Shown: positions 45,313-53,748 of the stretch, in pieces | Position numbering within the stretch: the stretch's first letter is position 1 | How the letters are laid out: each line of letters opens with the position of its first letter | Assembly (NCBI GenBank): GCA_017440965.1 | Contig: JAFSGH010000002.1 | Coordinates: 62,001 to 126,000 of the forward strand | Length of the DNA: 64,000 nt | From: Clostridia bacterium | Lineage (GTDB): Bacteria > Bacillota > Clostridia > Oscillospirales > Acutalibacteraceae | Direction of reading: 5' to 3' | Made by a program: the position numbers and the translations under genes | Notes under the pieces: generated by a model | Database searches by the model: none | Seen by the model: the letters and a program-made list of their open reading frames with translations, nothing else | What the model was told of the DNA's origin: nothing

Positions 45313-45684
45313 TCAGAAAATATTTTCGATTTTCGGCTTTTCTCCCTCTGCCGTCACCTGCATAAAGGAGGATATATCCGAAACCGCTATCAGCATCCGT
45401 TCTCTGTCTCCCGAAGAAAGAGCATCGGCAAAAAGCAAAAAATAACGGTCAATAGCATCGGCGTCAGAGTGCTTGAGTATTATTGCGAAGCCTCTTTGAT
45501 GCGCCTGCCAGAGAGAAATAAGCTCCCTTGCGGAAGAGGTATCCCCCTCTTTTATATCCGCGGTAACGCTGTCGGCAAGAACAAGAAGCTCCTCAGAAGC
45601 GGATGAAATGTATAAAAAAGAAAAAACACTCACGGCAACAGCCAAAGAGAGAAACACGATACTTATCACAAGTCTTTCATTCAT
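45313..45684 (-). CDS. DUF4363-family membrane protein
   Basis: A 123-residue protein with one N-terminal membrane segment (about 4-26) and a helical extracytoplasmic part with DSVTADIKEGDTSSARELIS and a QAHQRGFAIILKHSD region typical of DUF4363. The start is ATG 45684; upstream in-frame codons fall inside the DUF421 gene. It overlaps that gene by eight bases. DUF4363 and DUF421 commonly occur side by side in spore-forming clostridia. The function is unknown. Confidence 0.8.
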   Translation of the reverse strand: MNERLVISIVFLSLAVAVSVFSFLYISSASEELLVLADSVTADIKEGDTSSARELISLWQAHQRGFAIILKHSDADAIDRYFLLFADALSSGDRERMLIAVSDISSFMQVTAEGEKPKIENIF

Positions 45685-46357
45685 CGGTCTTTTCCTTTCT
45701 GATGATATCGGCATTGCCCTTCATATCAACGGTAAGAAGATATATATCCTTCACATCCGTCTTAAGCTTTGCGAGAACACCGTCAAGCATCCCTTTATCC
45801 ACGCATAAATTGCTCTTATTCTCCCGAAGCACTCTTCCGTCAGATACCGCAACGAGCTTTATACCCGTATCCTCTGTTTTTATATTAATATCTCTTGCTG
45901 TAACGGCTCTTTTTTCAGGCTTCAGAAGAACACTGAGAGTGCCGTCTGTCTCAGCAATGGCATACTGCACATCGTTTATATCAAAAACATCCTTTTGCCT
46001 GAGCCCCTCAAGAAGATCGTCAAGAGTGTATCTCAGTCTCTTCATCTGCTTCTGATCCACCTTGCCGTTATTGATGAGCATTACGGAATTTCCCTGAATG
46101 AGAGTCCTCATTTTTATGCTCTTAAGACTTATAAGAGACATAATGATCTCAAGAGAAACCAGCACGAGAATGGCAATGACGGTATTTAGCATCGGTATGT
46201 CGTTATCCTGCATGGGAGTTGCCGCCATTTCCGACAAAAGTATTGTCACGACAAGCTCAGCCGGCTGAAGCTGACCTATCTGCCTTTTTCCCATAATACG
46301 AAGAGCAATGACAATTATTATAAAAAGAATAAACGTCCTTAAGAGCGAGGTAAGCAT
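45677..46357 (-). CDS. DUF421-family (YetF-like) membrane protein
   Basis: A 226-residue protein with three N-terminal membrane segments (MGKRQIGQLQPAELVVTILLSE is the family hallmark near residue 20) and a cytoplasmic YetF domain, including the GNSVMLINNGKVDQKQMKR stretch near residue 90 and ILVAV-type strands. The start is ATG 46357 with GGTGA upstream; an open frame of 99 codons before it crosses into the germination operon leader and is not genuine. A DUF421 protein (2Duf) increases spore resistance in Bacillus (established), which fits the divergent gerA operon. A role in the spore inner membrane is inferred. Confidence 0.83.
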   Translation of the reverse strand: MLTSLLRTFILFIIIVIALRIMGKRQIGQLQPAELVVTILLSEMAATPMQDNDIPMLNTVIAILVLVSLEIIMSLISLKSIKMRTLIQGNSVMLINNGKVDQKQMKRLRYTLDDLLEGLRQKDVFDINDVQYAIAETDGTLSVLLKPEKRAVTARDINIKTEDTGIKLVAVSDGRVLRENKSNLCVDKGMLDGVLAKLKTDVKDIYLLTVDMKGNADIIRKEKTDE

Positions 46358-46386
46358 TTTTTCACCGCTTTCTTTGTTTACATCAG

Positions 46387-46417
46387 AAGTATATCCCGAA
46401 TTTTTCAGGAAATACCT
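46387..46417. promoter_or_regulatory. Candidate divergent forespore-type promoters (sigma F/G-like)
   Basis: Plus strand: GTATA (46389-46393), 14-nt spacer, GGAAATACCT (46408-46417). Minus strand: GTATT (46415-46411), 14-nt spacer, GGATATACTT (46396-46387). Both resemble the sigma F/G form GHATR-GGHRARNHTW with two mismatches in the -10. The same bases serve the germination operon and the DUF421/DUF4363 pair. Confidence 0.4.
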
Positions 46418-46438
46418 ATAAGAGAAAGGATGACAGAA

Positions 46439-47896
46439 ATGAAAGAAATTCCTGAAGCATCTTCCCCGTTTACGGGAAATACAGCTAAAGATCTGAAGGC
46501 TCTTACAGAGCTTTTTAACCGAAGCTCTGACCTTGTTATAAGAGAGATCCTGTTCGGTCAGAGAAGGATATTCGTTTTTCTTCTTGACGGAATGTGCGAC
46601 GAAATAAAGATAACCGAAGGCATCATAAAGCCGCTGACGGAAAAGCATCCGCACAGTGAAGAAATGCCGTTCAATGAAGCAATAAAGAAAAGGCTGTTCA
46701 AGGGAACCATAGTCAGAAGCACCGCTTCAATTGAGGACGCGGCTTATAATATTATTCTCGGAAACCTTGTTATTCTTGCGGAAAATGAAAAGGAGGCTCT
46801 TGCCTTCAGCGTGCAGGGCTTTGCAAGAAAGCCTCCGGATGAGCCGTCCTCAGAGCAGAACGAAAGAGGCTCACGGGAGGGCTTTACGGATAACTTCAAG
46901 GATAACATCACTCTTTTAAGACGGCGTCTGCGCACACCGAAGCTTACAATAAGGCAGGAAACCCTGGGAAAAGCAAGCAACACCCCTACCGTAATATGCT
47001 ATATGTCCGACAGAGTAAGCAGAGATACGCTTGACGAGATACTGAGACGCTTAAAAAAAATCGACCTTGATGCGGTGCTGGGCTCAGGCTATTTAAGACC
47101 CTTTCTTGATATGAGCCGGCCCTCATTTTTTACCGACACGGGCATCACGGAAAGACCCGACACCTTTGCCTCGATGCTTCTTGAGGGAAGAGTGGGAATC
47201 ATCGTGGACGGCACACCCTTTGCCCTTATAGTTCCCTATCTGTTCACAGATTATTTTCACGCAGTGGATGACTATCTTGCAAGTCCCTATTACGCTCTTT
47301 TTATGAGAATTCTCAGAGCCGTCTGCTTTATTATTGCGGCTATACTTCCGGGAGCATTTGTCGCAATATCTCTTTTTCACCCGGAAATTATGCCTGCGGA
47401 TATTATGTACGGCATCTCCGCCGCCTCAAGCAAAACTCCCTTCCCCATAATGATCGAGGCTCTTACGATTCACTTTATTTACGAGATAGTAAGAGAGGCG
47501 GGACTTCGCATGCCCCGCTCCGTGGGACACGCGGTCAGCATCGTGGGAGCACTTGTTATAGGCGATGCGGCTGTTACGGCGGGACTTATTGCCGCACCGA
47601 TGCTGATAGTCGTAGCGCTTACCGCAATATCCTCCTCCGTCACGGTAAGGCTTCACGAGCCCGTTGCAATTCTTCGCTTCGGCTTTATCATCATAGGCGG
47701 TTTTACGGGGCTTTACGGCATAATGCTCGGCATCGGCATCATGATAGTGGATATCTGCTCTGTATCCCCCTACGGAATTCCCCTTTCGGCACCCGTCTCC
47801 CCCTTTGTTAAAAAAGCACAGGCCGATACCCTTATAAGAAGAAGCTGGACAAGGCTTGATTACGGCAAAAAACTTATTCAAAGGATGAAATTCTGA
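46439..47896 (+). CDS. Spore germination protein, GerA-family A subunit
   Basis: A 485-residue A subunit of a germinant receptor: hydrophilic N-terminal domain (about 1-240) and several membrane segments near residues 280-430. Family lines include VVRST/SIEDAAYNIILGN, SDRVSRDTLDEI, PFALIVPYLFTDYFH and TIHFIYEIVREAGLRMP. ATG 46439 is chosen; ATG 46430 lies directly on the AAAGG site. The stop overlaps the B subunit start. It is made in the forespore in Bacillus and sits in the inner spore membrane (established). Confidence 0.92.
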   Translation: MKEIPEASSPFTGNTAKDLKALTELFNRSSDLVIREILFGQRRIFVFLLDGMCDEIKITEGIIKPLTEKHPHSEEMPFNEAIKKRLFKGTIVRSTASIEDAAYNIILGNLVILAENEKEALAFSVQGFARKPPDEPSSEQNERGSREGFTDNFKDNITLLRRRLRTPKLTIRQETLGKASNTPTVICYMSDRVSRDTLDEILRRLKKIDLDAVLGSGYLRPFLDMSRPSFFTDTGITERPDTFASMLLEGRVGIIVDGTPFALIVPYLFTDYFHAVDDYLASPYYALFMRILRAVCFIIAAILPGAFVAISLFHPEIMPADIMYGISAASSKTPFPIMIEALTIHFIYEIVREAGLRMPRSVGHAVSIVGALVIGDAAVTAGLIAAPMLIVVALTAISSSVTVRLHEPVAILRFGFIIIGGFTGLYGIMLGIGIMIVDICSVSPYGIPLSAPVSPFVKKAQADTLIRRSWTRLDYGKKLIQRMKF

Positions 47897-48978
47897 TGAC
47901 AAAAAAAGAAAAGATCGGCACTTATCAGATGTTTTGCGTAATGCTTCTTTGCAGGATGACGGCACTCTTCACCTTTATGCTTCCGACAACGGCATTTCTG
48001 CAATCGGGAGACAGAATACTGTCCGTCATTCCTCTGTTTTTTATTGAGCTTTTCTATGCTTTTCTTACGGTATTTACTCTGAAAAGCAACGGCGGACAAA
48101 GCGTCATCACGGCAGCCAAAGAGATCTCCGGGCTTTCAGGCAGACTTACGGCTGTTTATTATATTCTGTTTTTTATCTGGTTTGCGGGAATCTCCGTTTC
48201 CCGCTTTGAATTATTTATCAGCACTGCAGTTTTTCCCAATTCCGAGCTTTATCTTATGACGGTGATACTTATTGCCGCTTCGCTTTATGCCGCACTGAAG
48301 GGACCTGAAGCCACAAGCAGAGGCGCAGTGATAATCACCGCAGTGCTTTTAGCAAGCATACTTTTTATAATCCTCACCGTTGCGGGAGAATTCAGGTTTT
48401 ATAATCTGAAGCCGCTTTTATTGAACGGCGTGATGCCTGTTGCAGGCTTTGCTTTTTATGTATCGTCAAGAACGGTGGAATTTGCCGCACTTCAGATAAA
48501 CGCACCTTTAATAGAGGGCAATATCAGGAAAATGGCGGTAATATGGACCTTAAGCGTCAGCATCATTTCGGCTGTCATCTTTCTTGTGCTTGCAGGTGTT
48601 ACGGGAGAATACGGAGACGATCAGATATTTCCGCTTTATACCCTGACTGTAATAGCAAGATTCGGAATATTTGAAAGACTCGATGATATCCTTACAGGTC
48701 TGTGGGTGCTTTGCAGCTTCATTCAGCTGGCATTTCTTATTCTTACCGCCTCTCTTTGTGCAAGTCAGGGCTTTAACAAGGCAAAAAAGCTTCCCGTCTG
48801 CATTCTCTCCTCTCTCGGGGTATTTATTGTTTATCTTTTCACATCAAAGACCGTGACTCAGTATTCCGAAATGATCTCATCAAGGCTTCAGGATCTTGCA
48901 TACATTACGGCGGTGCTGCTCATTCCCTTAAGCGTCACGGAAATATTGCGTCTTAAAAGGAGAAAAAGGAAATTATGA
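47896..48978 (+). CDS. Spore germination protein, GerB-type permease subunit
   Basis: A 360-residue protein with about ten membrane segments, of the GerAB/ArcD/ProY amino-acid permease-like family that binds germinants. The opening KIGTYQMFCVMLLCRM, with Cys and Met in place of usual residues, and the segment FAALQINAPLIEGN near residue 195 are typical. Its ATG overlaps the A-subunit stop (ATGA) and its stop overlaps the C-subunit start. Germinant identity cannot be read from sequence. Confidence 0.9.
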   Translation: MTKKEKIGTYQMFCVMLLCRMTALFTFMLPTTAFLQSGDRILSVIPLFFIELFYAFLTVFTLKSNGGQSVITAAKEISGLSGRLTAVYYILFFIWFAGISVSRFELFISTAVFPNSELYLMTVILIAASLYAALKGPEATSRGAVIITAVLLASILFIILTVAGEFRFYNLKPLLLNGVMPVAGFAFYVSSRTVEFAALQINAPLIEGNIRKMAVIWTLSVSIISAVIFLVLAGVTGEYGDDQIFPLYTLTVIARFGIFERLDDILTGLWVLCSFIQLAFLILTASLCASQGFNKAKKLPVCILSSLGVFIVYLFTSKTVTQYSEMISSRLQDLAYITAVLLIPLSVTEILRLKRRKRKL

Positions 48979-50123
48979 AAAAGCTGACAGCAATACTGAG
49001 CCTGATTTTTATTATTGCTCTTTCTTTTACCTCCTGCAGTGAGATAGAGATAGTAGAACTTAACGAAAGACTGATTATCGAGGCAATAGGTATAGATTAC
49101 GAGGACGGGAGATATAAGGTCACAATAGAGGGACTTGATTCCTTTACGGCAGGAAGCGACAGTAACAGTATAAGCGCCGAATCCCTTACAAAATGCTTTC
49201 TTTTTGAGGGAAAGACCATCGGAATGGCAATGAACAGCATAAGCGTGATCACAGGACAGACTCCGCTATTTTCTCAGGCAAGAATACTTGTTCTGGGAAA
49301 TACCGCCGCCAAGGAAAGGCTCAGCGAGACTCTTGATTTTTTCAGGCGCGAATATACCACGAGAACGGATATTCTTATTGCCGTTGCAGAAAAAAAGGCT
49401 TCGGATATCATTTCGGCGGACTTCGGGAAAAATGTCTCAGCAGGAAATATTCTTGAGGCGGCACTTGAATCCTATAAGCACACGGGCACCTCCTGCTTTG
49501 TTCCCCTATATAAATTTCTCAATGCCCTGAAGAACGAAACCGACTGTGCCTTCTGCCCTCTTATCGGCATCAGAAAAAATGCATATTCCGACACATATGA
49601 AGCAGACATAAAAGGCACTCAGCTTCTGAAAAATAACGAAAGTGCCGTCTTATCTCCCGAGGAGACAGCGGCACTTATGATGATAAACAATGAAACGGAA
49701 AACGGAGATCTGACGGCAAAAACAAAAAACGGGATATGCACACTTGAAATAATTGACTGTAGGACTAAAATCAAGTTAGAGACAAACAGCAAAAAAGTGA
49801 TATTTTCTATAAGCTCTGATATACGCTGTGATATTCCCGAATATCAGACAGCTGACCTGCAGGAGCTTACGAAATCCGACACTGAGGAGATAGCTGATAC
49901 TGCCGCACGGCTTATATCGGAAGCAATGGCAGGACTGATAAATGAAAAATATATAAATCAAAATTTTGATATTTTTCATTTCGGCAGAAGACTTCTTCTG
50001 AAATCCCCCGAGCTTTATAAAAGCCTTACGGAAAATGAAAATACAATAAACAAAAATGCGGTCTTTAATATAAGTGTAAGCGTATCCGTAAGAAGAATAG
50101 GAAAGGTAGTGCTTGAAAAATAG
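48975..50123 (+). CDS. Spore germination lipoprotein, Ger(x)C family
   Basis: A 382-residue lipoprotein with signal peptide and lipobox SFTSC (C21), then the GerC domain order: LNERLIIEAIGIDYEDGRYK, a domain-2 region FLRR-type sequence near 120, and a C-terminal domain with TARLISEAMAGLINE. It should be cleaved by LspA (32405) and carried to the spore inner membrane. It is the last gene of the gerA-type operon; a repeat element and a terminator follow. Confidence 0.9.
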   Translation: MKKLTAILSLIFIIALSFTSCSEIEIVELNERLIIEAIGIDYEDGRYKVTIEGLDSFTAGSDSNSISAESLTKCFLFEGKTIGMAMNSISVITGQTPLFSQARILVLGNTAAKERLSETLDFFRREYTTRTDILIAVAEKKASDIISADFGKNVSAGNILEAALESYKHTGTSCFVPLYKFLNALKNETDCAFCPLIGIRKNAYSDTYEADIKGTQLLKNNESAVLSPEETAALMMINNETENGDLTAKTKNGICTLEIIDCRTKIKLETNSKKVIFSISSDIRCDIPEYQTADLQELTKSDTEEIADTAARLISEAMAGLINEKYINQNFDIFHFGRRLLLKSPELYKSLTENENTINKNAVFNISVSVSVRRIGKVVLEK

Positions 50124-50132
50124 CAGTGCCAC

Positions 50133-50245
50133 AAAAAAAACGGCTTCGGCGACCGTTTTCGGTGAGTCTTTCTCCGAGAAAAGCTTACTTTCCTCGGAGG
50201 GACATATAATCTTTGGTCATTTTGAAAGGATTTTCCGATAAAAAA
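50133..50245 (+). repeat. Dispersed structured intergenic element, copy B
   Basis: Stem 1 is AAAACGG (50137-50143) with CCGTTTT (50153-50159). Stem 2 is CTCCGAG (50172-50178) with CTCGGAG (50193-50199) with an inner AAAG/CTTT pair. The core GGACATATAATCTTT follows. Stem 3 (around 50221-50240) is degenerate. It lies between the convergent gerC-like gene and tyrS. Confidence 0.82.
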
Positions 50246-50279
50246 GCATTCCGCGTCAGATGATACGGAATGCTTTTGT
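50236..50279. terminator. Bidirectional terminator between gerC and tyrS genes
   Basis: AAAAGCATTCCG (50242-50253) pairs perfectly with CGGAATGCTTTT (50266-50277) across a 12-nt loop. The minus strand has six T and serves tyrS; the plus strand has four T. Confidence 0.88.
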
Positions 50280-50292
50280 ATTTCAGTTAATT

Positions 50293-51510
50293 TCAGGCAA
50301 GAACTATCTTCTTGAAGCTCTTTTTGCCTCTCTTGATAAGAATACCCTCTTTTACGGCATCCTTTGTAAAGGCTGTTCTGATATCGGTCACCTTTTCACC
50401 GTCTGCGCTGACACCGCCCTGCTCAACAGCGCGTCTTGCCTCGGAACGGGATGCACAAAGACCTGCTTTTACGAGAACGGTAAGAATGTCAACACTGCCG
50501 TCTGTGAAATCCTCGTCTGCAAGAGGTGCTTCGGGAGCAACGCTTGCACCGTCGGAGAAGAGAGCTCTTGCAGAAGCCTGAGCCTTTTCTGCCTCTTCCT
50601 CACCGTGAACGAGCTTTGTAAGCTCATATGCAAGGATCTCCTTTGCGGTATTGAGCTGTGCGCCCTCCCATGCGTCCATCTTATCTATCTCCTCAAGAGG
50701 AAGGAAGGTAAGCATACGGATGCACTTGAGAACATCGGCGTCACCGACATTTCTCCAATACTGATAAAAATCGTAGGGACTTGTCTTTTCGGGATCAAGC
50801 CATACTGCACCGCCGACGGTCTTACCCATCTTCTTTCCTTCGGAATTAAGAAGAAGAGTGATAGTCATTGCGTGGGATTCCTTATCGAGCTTTCTTCTGA
50901 TAAGCTCTCTTCCGCCCAGCATATTTGACCACTGATCGTCACCGCCAAACTGAAGATTACAGCCAAAACGGCGGTAGAGCTCCAAAAAGTCATAGCTCTG
51001 CATTATCATATAGTTGAATTCAAGGAATGAAAGTCCCTTTTCCATTCTCTGCTTGTAGCATTCTGCACGAAGCATATTGTTAACTGAAAAGCATGCGCCG
51101 ACCTCTCTTAAAAGCTCAACATAGTTGAGATCAAGAAGCCAGTCTGCATTATTTACCATAATTGCCTTATCCTCACCGAATTCGATGAATCGCTCCATCT
51201 GTCTTTTGAAGCATTCGCAGTTGTGCTTAATAGTCTCTGTTGTCATCATTGAACGCATATCTGTTCTTCCGGAGGGGTCGCCTATATGTGCAGTGCCGCC
51301 GCCGATAAGAGCAATAGGCTTGTTACCTGCCATCTGAAGTCGCTTCATAAGGCAAAGAGCCATAAAGTGACCTACATGAAGAGAATCTGCAGTGGGATCA
51401 AAGCCGATATAAAATACAGCCTTGCCGTTATTTACAAGCTCTCTTACCTCTTCTTCATTTGTGACCTGTGCAATAAGACCTCTTGCCTTGAGTTCTTCAT
51501 AGATCTGCAT
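50293..51510 (-). CDS. tyrS: Tyrosyl-tRNA synthetase
   Basis: A 405-residue class I synthetase. The HIGH motif is HVGHF, the Tyr/ATP-site line is [13 protein letters not shown], and KMSKS appears as KKMGKT; the C-terminal S4 domain is at about residues 340-400. The start is ATG 51510 with GGAAGG upstream; a longer open frame before it is the T-box leader. Expression is controlled by a Tyr T-box at 51555-51826. Convergent to the germination operon with a shared terminator. Confidence 0.96.
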   Translation of the reverse strand: MQIYEELKARGLIAQVTNEEEVRELVNNGKAVFYIGFDPTADSLHVGHFMALCLMKRLQMAGNKPIALIGGGTAHIGDPSGRTDMRSMMTTETIKHNCECFKRQMERFIEFGEDKAIMVNNADWLLDLNYVELLREVGACFSVNNMLRAECYKQRMEKGLSFLEFNYMIMQSYDFLELYRRFGCNLQFGGDDQWSNMLGGRELIRRKLDKESHAMTITLLLNSEGKKMGKTVGGAVWLDPEKTSPYDFYQYWRNVGDADVLKCIRMLTFLPLEEIDKMDAWEGAQLNTAKEILAYELTKLVHGEEEAEKAQASARALFSDGASVAPEAPLADEDFTDGSVDILTVLVKAGLCASRSEARRAVEQGGVSADGEKVTDIRTAFTKDAVKEGILIKRGKKSFKKIVLA

Positions 51511-51554
51511 AAAAATACCTTCCTTTACCTCGGAGAAAAAGCTCCGTATTTTCC

Positions 51555-51826
51555 GTAAAAAAAATAAACCTGCCCTTAACAAAAGGACAGGATGAACCCG
51601 TGTTACCACCTTTTTTCGAAGGCACCTCGCGATACCCTCCTTTACGGCTCTCAACAAAGAGTCTGACATTATAACGGACGCCTTACCGCCGCAGCCTACT
51701 GAGTGTCAGCTTTTCGGTGCGAAACTCGGGGATGTATTCACGCTCACCTGAAGCTGTGTTCTCGCACCTGCCGAACACTCTCTTGAAGCCGCAAATGGGT
51801 TACTTCTTCCCGTCACAGTATTATAT
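51555..51826 (-). promoter_or_regulatory. Tyrosine T-box riboswitch
   Basis: The minus-strand leader of tyrS. It has a stem I region with an AGAGAG motif, specifier TAC (51736-51734, Tyr codon) in a GTGAATACATCC loop, the T-box antiterminator sequence GGTGGTAACACGG (51610-51598) and a terminator stem CCTGTCCTT/AAGGGCAGG (51591-51569) followed by T-rich sequence. Uncharged tRNA-Tyr should pair with the specifier and T-box bulge to allow transcription. It is complete and fills the only gene-free stretch longer than 300 nt. Confidence 0.93.
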
Positions 51827-51834
51827 TAAGTCGC

Positions 51835-51863
51835 ATTTTACAACAGAAAACAGCTTTTGTCAA
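51835..51863 (-). promoter_or_regulatory. Sigma-A promoter of the T-box/tyrS transcript
   Basis: On the minus strand a perfect TTGACA (51863-51858), a 17-bp spacer and TAAAAT (51840-51835), immediately before the T-box. Confidence 0.82.
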
Positions 51864-51866
51864 GCC

Positions 51867-52256
51867 TTAAAATATCATATGAAGCACAGTGATATCCATA
51901 ACGACCGTAAGTGCACATACAAGGTCCGTCACAAATACGGCAACCACCAGCCACTTATCGTAAAGCTGCTTTCTTTTTTTATCATTAATAAGAAGCATTG
52001 CAGTCCATACTCCGAGAAATACGGGCAGAAGCACCGAAGTAAACTTAAGCACCGCAAACATAGGCGAAGTGACCTCCACCGTATATGTTGTATGACCGCT
52101 GAGCACCATATTGCTCTGCGCGGTATTGAATGCCTGATTTCTTAACAGAATACAGACAAAATATATTATCTCCCACGAAGCGTAGAATACAGCGTTTATA
52201 AGCGAAAAAATCAGAAAAGCACGGCTTTCGCCTTTTTCTTTTAATATAGATCTCAT
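51867..52256 (-). CDS. Small membrane protein of unknown function
   Basis: A 129-residue protein with about three to four membrane segments (near residues 11-33, 57-75, 105-125) and basic/charged loops such as NDKKRKQLYDKW. The start is ATG 52256 with AAGGG upstream; an earlier open frame lies in the small-multidrug-type gene. It follows that gene by 31 nt and precedes the tyrS promoter, whose -35 region adjoins its end. No family recognised. Confidence 0.7.
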   Translation of the reverse strand: MRSILKEKGESRAFLIFSLINAVFYASWEIIYFVCILLRNQAFNTAQSNMVLSGHTTYTVEVTSPMFAVLKFTSVLLPVFLGVWTAMLLINDKKRKQLYDKWLVVAVFVTDLVCALTVVMDITVLHMIF

Positions 52257-52287
52257 TATTATCCCTTCTGAGAAGCCGAATTCTCTG

Positions 52288-52791
52288 TCAGAAATTGAAT
52301 ATAGCGCCTGCACCGTAGGTGACAACAGACATAATAAGGTCAGCAATAAATACGCCGAGAGCGACAATGGGAAGAGCCTTCTTGAAGTCAATTCCGAGAA
52401 GAGCGGCAAAAAGTGAGCCCGTCCAGCCTCCCGTACCCGGAAGAGGAACAGCAACGAAGGCAAGAAGTCCCCACTGCTTGTATTTAAGAACCTTATCCGC
52501 ATTCTTAGCGGTCTTGCCCTCAAGCTTTTCGATGAAGCCTACAAGGATATTGTGCTTTTTCATAAACTTGAATATCTGCTTGACAAAAAGAATGATAAAA
52601 GGCATCGGAATCATATTACCTATATAGCATATTGCAAAAGCCTTGAAGAAATTAATTTCAAACACCTTTGCAAGTATCATACCTCCGCGGCATTCGAGTA
52701 TAGGCAATAAAGAGGTCAGAAAAATAATGATCTCATGGCTGACGGAATCGCTGAAGAGCGATGCAAACCACTGTGTCAACTGTTCTGTCAT
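52288..52791 (-). CDS. Small multidrug export family membrane protein (COG2426-type)
   Basis: A 167-residue membrane protein with four to five hydrophobic segments. LLPILECRGGMILA near residue 30, IGNMIPMPFIILF, and VPLPGTGGWTGSLFAALLGI near residue 115 are the Sm_multidrug_ex family lines. Despite the name the transport role is not proven in the family. It lies 18 nt after the Nudix gene and 31 nt before the small membrane protein, so the three probably form an operon. Confidence 0.85.
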   Translation of the reverse strand: MTEQLTQWFASLFSDSVSHEIIIFLTSLLPILECRGGMILAKVFEINFFKAFAICYIGNMIPMPFIILFVKQIFKFMKKHNILVGFIEKLEGKTAKNADKVLKYKQWGLLAFVAVPLPGTGGWTGSLFAALLGIDFKKALPIVALGVFIADLIMSVVTYGAGAIFNF

Positions 52792-52809
52792 AACAAAAAC
52801 TCCTAAAAA

Positions 52810-53541
52810 TTATATTGCGTGTGCCGTCATAAATTCTCTGACGGCCATAAGGATCTCCTTATCATTTTCGAATTTGAGCATATCGAGAGCCTCGGGATAA
52901 CGAAGCCAGATATAATCCTCTATTTCCTCTCTCTGGATAACGGTCTGTGTATCCTTTGTAGAAGCAAGAAATACCTCAACGCGCTTTTCTATTCTTGAGC
53001 CTATCTTATACTGAGAATCCTTGCAGAAGCCGTCTATTATATCTATATGTATACCCGTCTCCTCTAAGACCTCGCGTATTGCCGTCTGCTCTCTGGTCTC
53101 TCCCTTTTCCATATGTCCCTTGGGAAAGCCCCAGTGATTGCTTCTTCTGTTCTTTATAAGAAGAAATCTGTATTCATCATTTATACGGCGGAACACAACT
53201 GCGCCGCAGGAATGCTCATAAAGGCAGTCAAGCGAATATGAATCCCTCGGCTCGTTGAATTCAAGAACATCCCTTATCTCATAATCAATCCTTCGCATAT
53301 TTTTGGGTGCAACAACAAGCACGGATCTTTTACTGTTGTTGTAGCGCAAAACTGCAATTATCTTCCCCTCAAAAACCCGCACGGGATGATTGACACCGAG
53401 AACATACGCACCGAGGACAAAGCTCTTCTTTTCGCTCTGAACCTCAGCGAGTCCGTAATTCACGATATATCTTACTCCTGTGCGAAGCTCGCAGTAATTG
53501 CAGGGCTTTGTCACTTTTACCCTGACGATTTTTCCTAACAT
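52810..53541 (-). CDS. Pyrophosphatase-like domain fused to Nudix hydrolase
   Basis: A 243-residue protein with two parts. Residues about 1-105 resemble the inorganic-pyrophosphatase-like beta-barrel found in clostridia (RYIVNYGLAEV, LGAYVLGVNHPV, GKIIAVLRYN, LVVAPKNM). Residues about 110-240 are a Nudix domain with GHMEKGE then REVLEETG, the complete GX5EX7REXXEEXG box, and the Trp of WGFPKG. Nudix enzymes cleave NTP-like or sugar-nucleotide diphosphates. The start is ATG 53541 with GGAG seven bases upstream; 20 earlier codons are not genuine. It is the first gene of a three-gene operon. Confidence 0.82.
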   Translation of the reverse strand: MLGKIVRVKVTKPCNYCELRTGVRYIVNYGLAEVQSEKKSFVLGAYVLGVNHPVRVFEGKIIAVLRYNNSKRSVLVVAPKNMRRIDYEIRDVLEFNEPRDSYSLDCLYEHSCGAVVFRRINDEYRFLLIKNRRSNHWGFPKGHMEKGETREQTAIREVLEETGIHIDIIDGFCKDSQYKIGSRIEKRVEVFLASTKDTQTVIQREEIEDYIWLRYPEALDMLKFENDKEILMAVREFMTAHAI

Positions 53542-53666
53542 TACATAACTCCGCAAAAAACAACTTTCTACCATTATATATAACCCGCTCTGATTTTTCA
53601 AGTTTTTTTCATAAATATTTCAAATATATGCAATAAAATTTATTTTAGGTATTTTTCAAAAAAACA

Positions 53667-53695
53667 TTGTATTATTGAAGCGGACAAGGTAAAAT
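53667..53695 (+). promoter_or_regulatory. Sigma-A promoter of the LCP gene
   Basis: TTGTAT (53667-53672), a 17-bp spacer and TAAAAT (53690-53695), 53 nt before the start codon. Confidence 0.6.
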
Positions 53696-53748
53696 ATAAC
53701 CGAAAGTCTAAGGCATAAGCGCATAATGTAAAGGCAAAGGGTGATATA

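Noticed and set aside
46358..46654. A 99-residue N-terminal extension of the DUF421 protein
   Set aside because: It crosses the divergent promoter region and the 5' end of the germination gene; DUF421 proteins begin directly with the first membrane segment.
50260..50928. A 222-codon plus-strand open frame
   Set aside because: It is entirely opposite tyrS and runs through its terminator; Cys-rich and without family features.
51511..51669. An N-terminal extension of TyrS by 53 residues
   Set aside because: This stretch is the T-box antiterminator and terminator; ATG 51510 has a proper ribosome binding site and gives the standard TyrS start.
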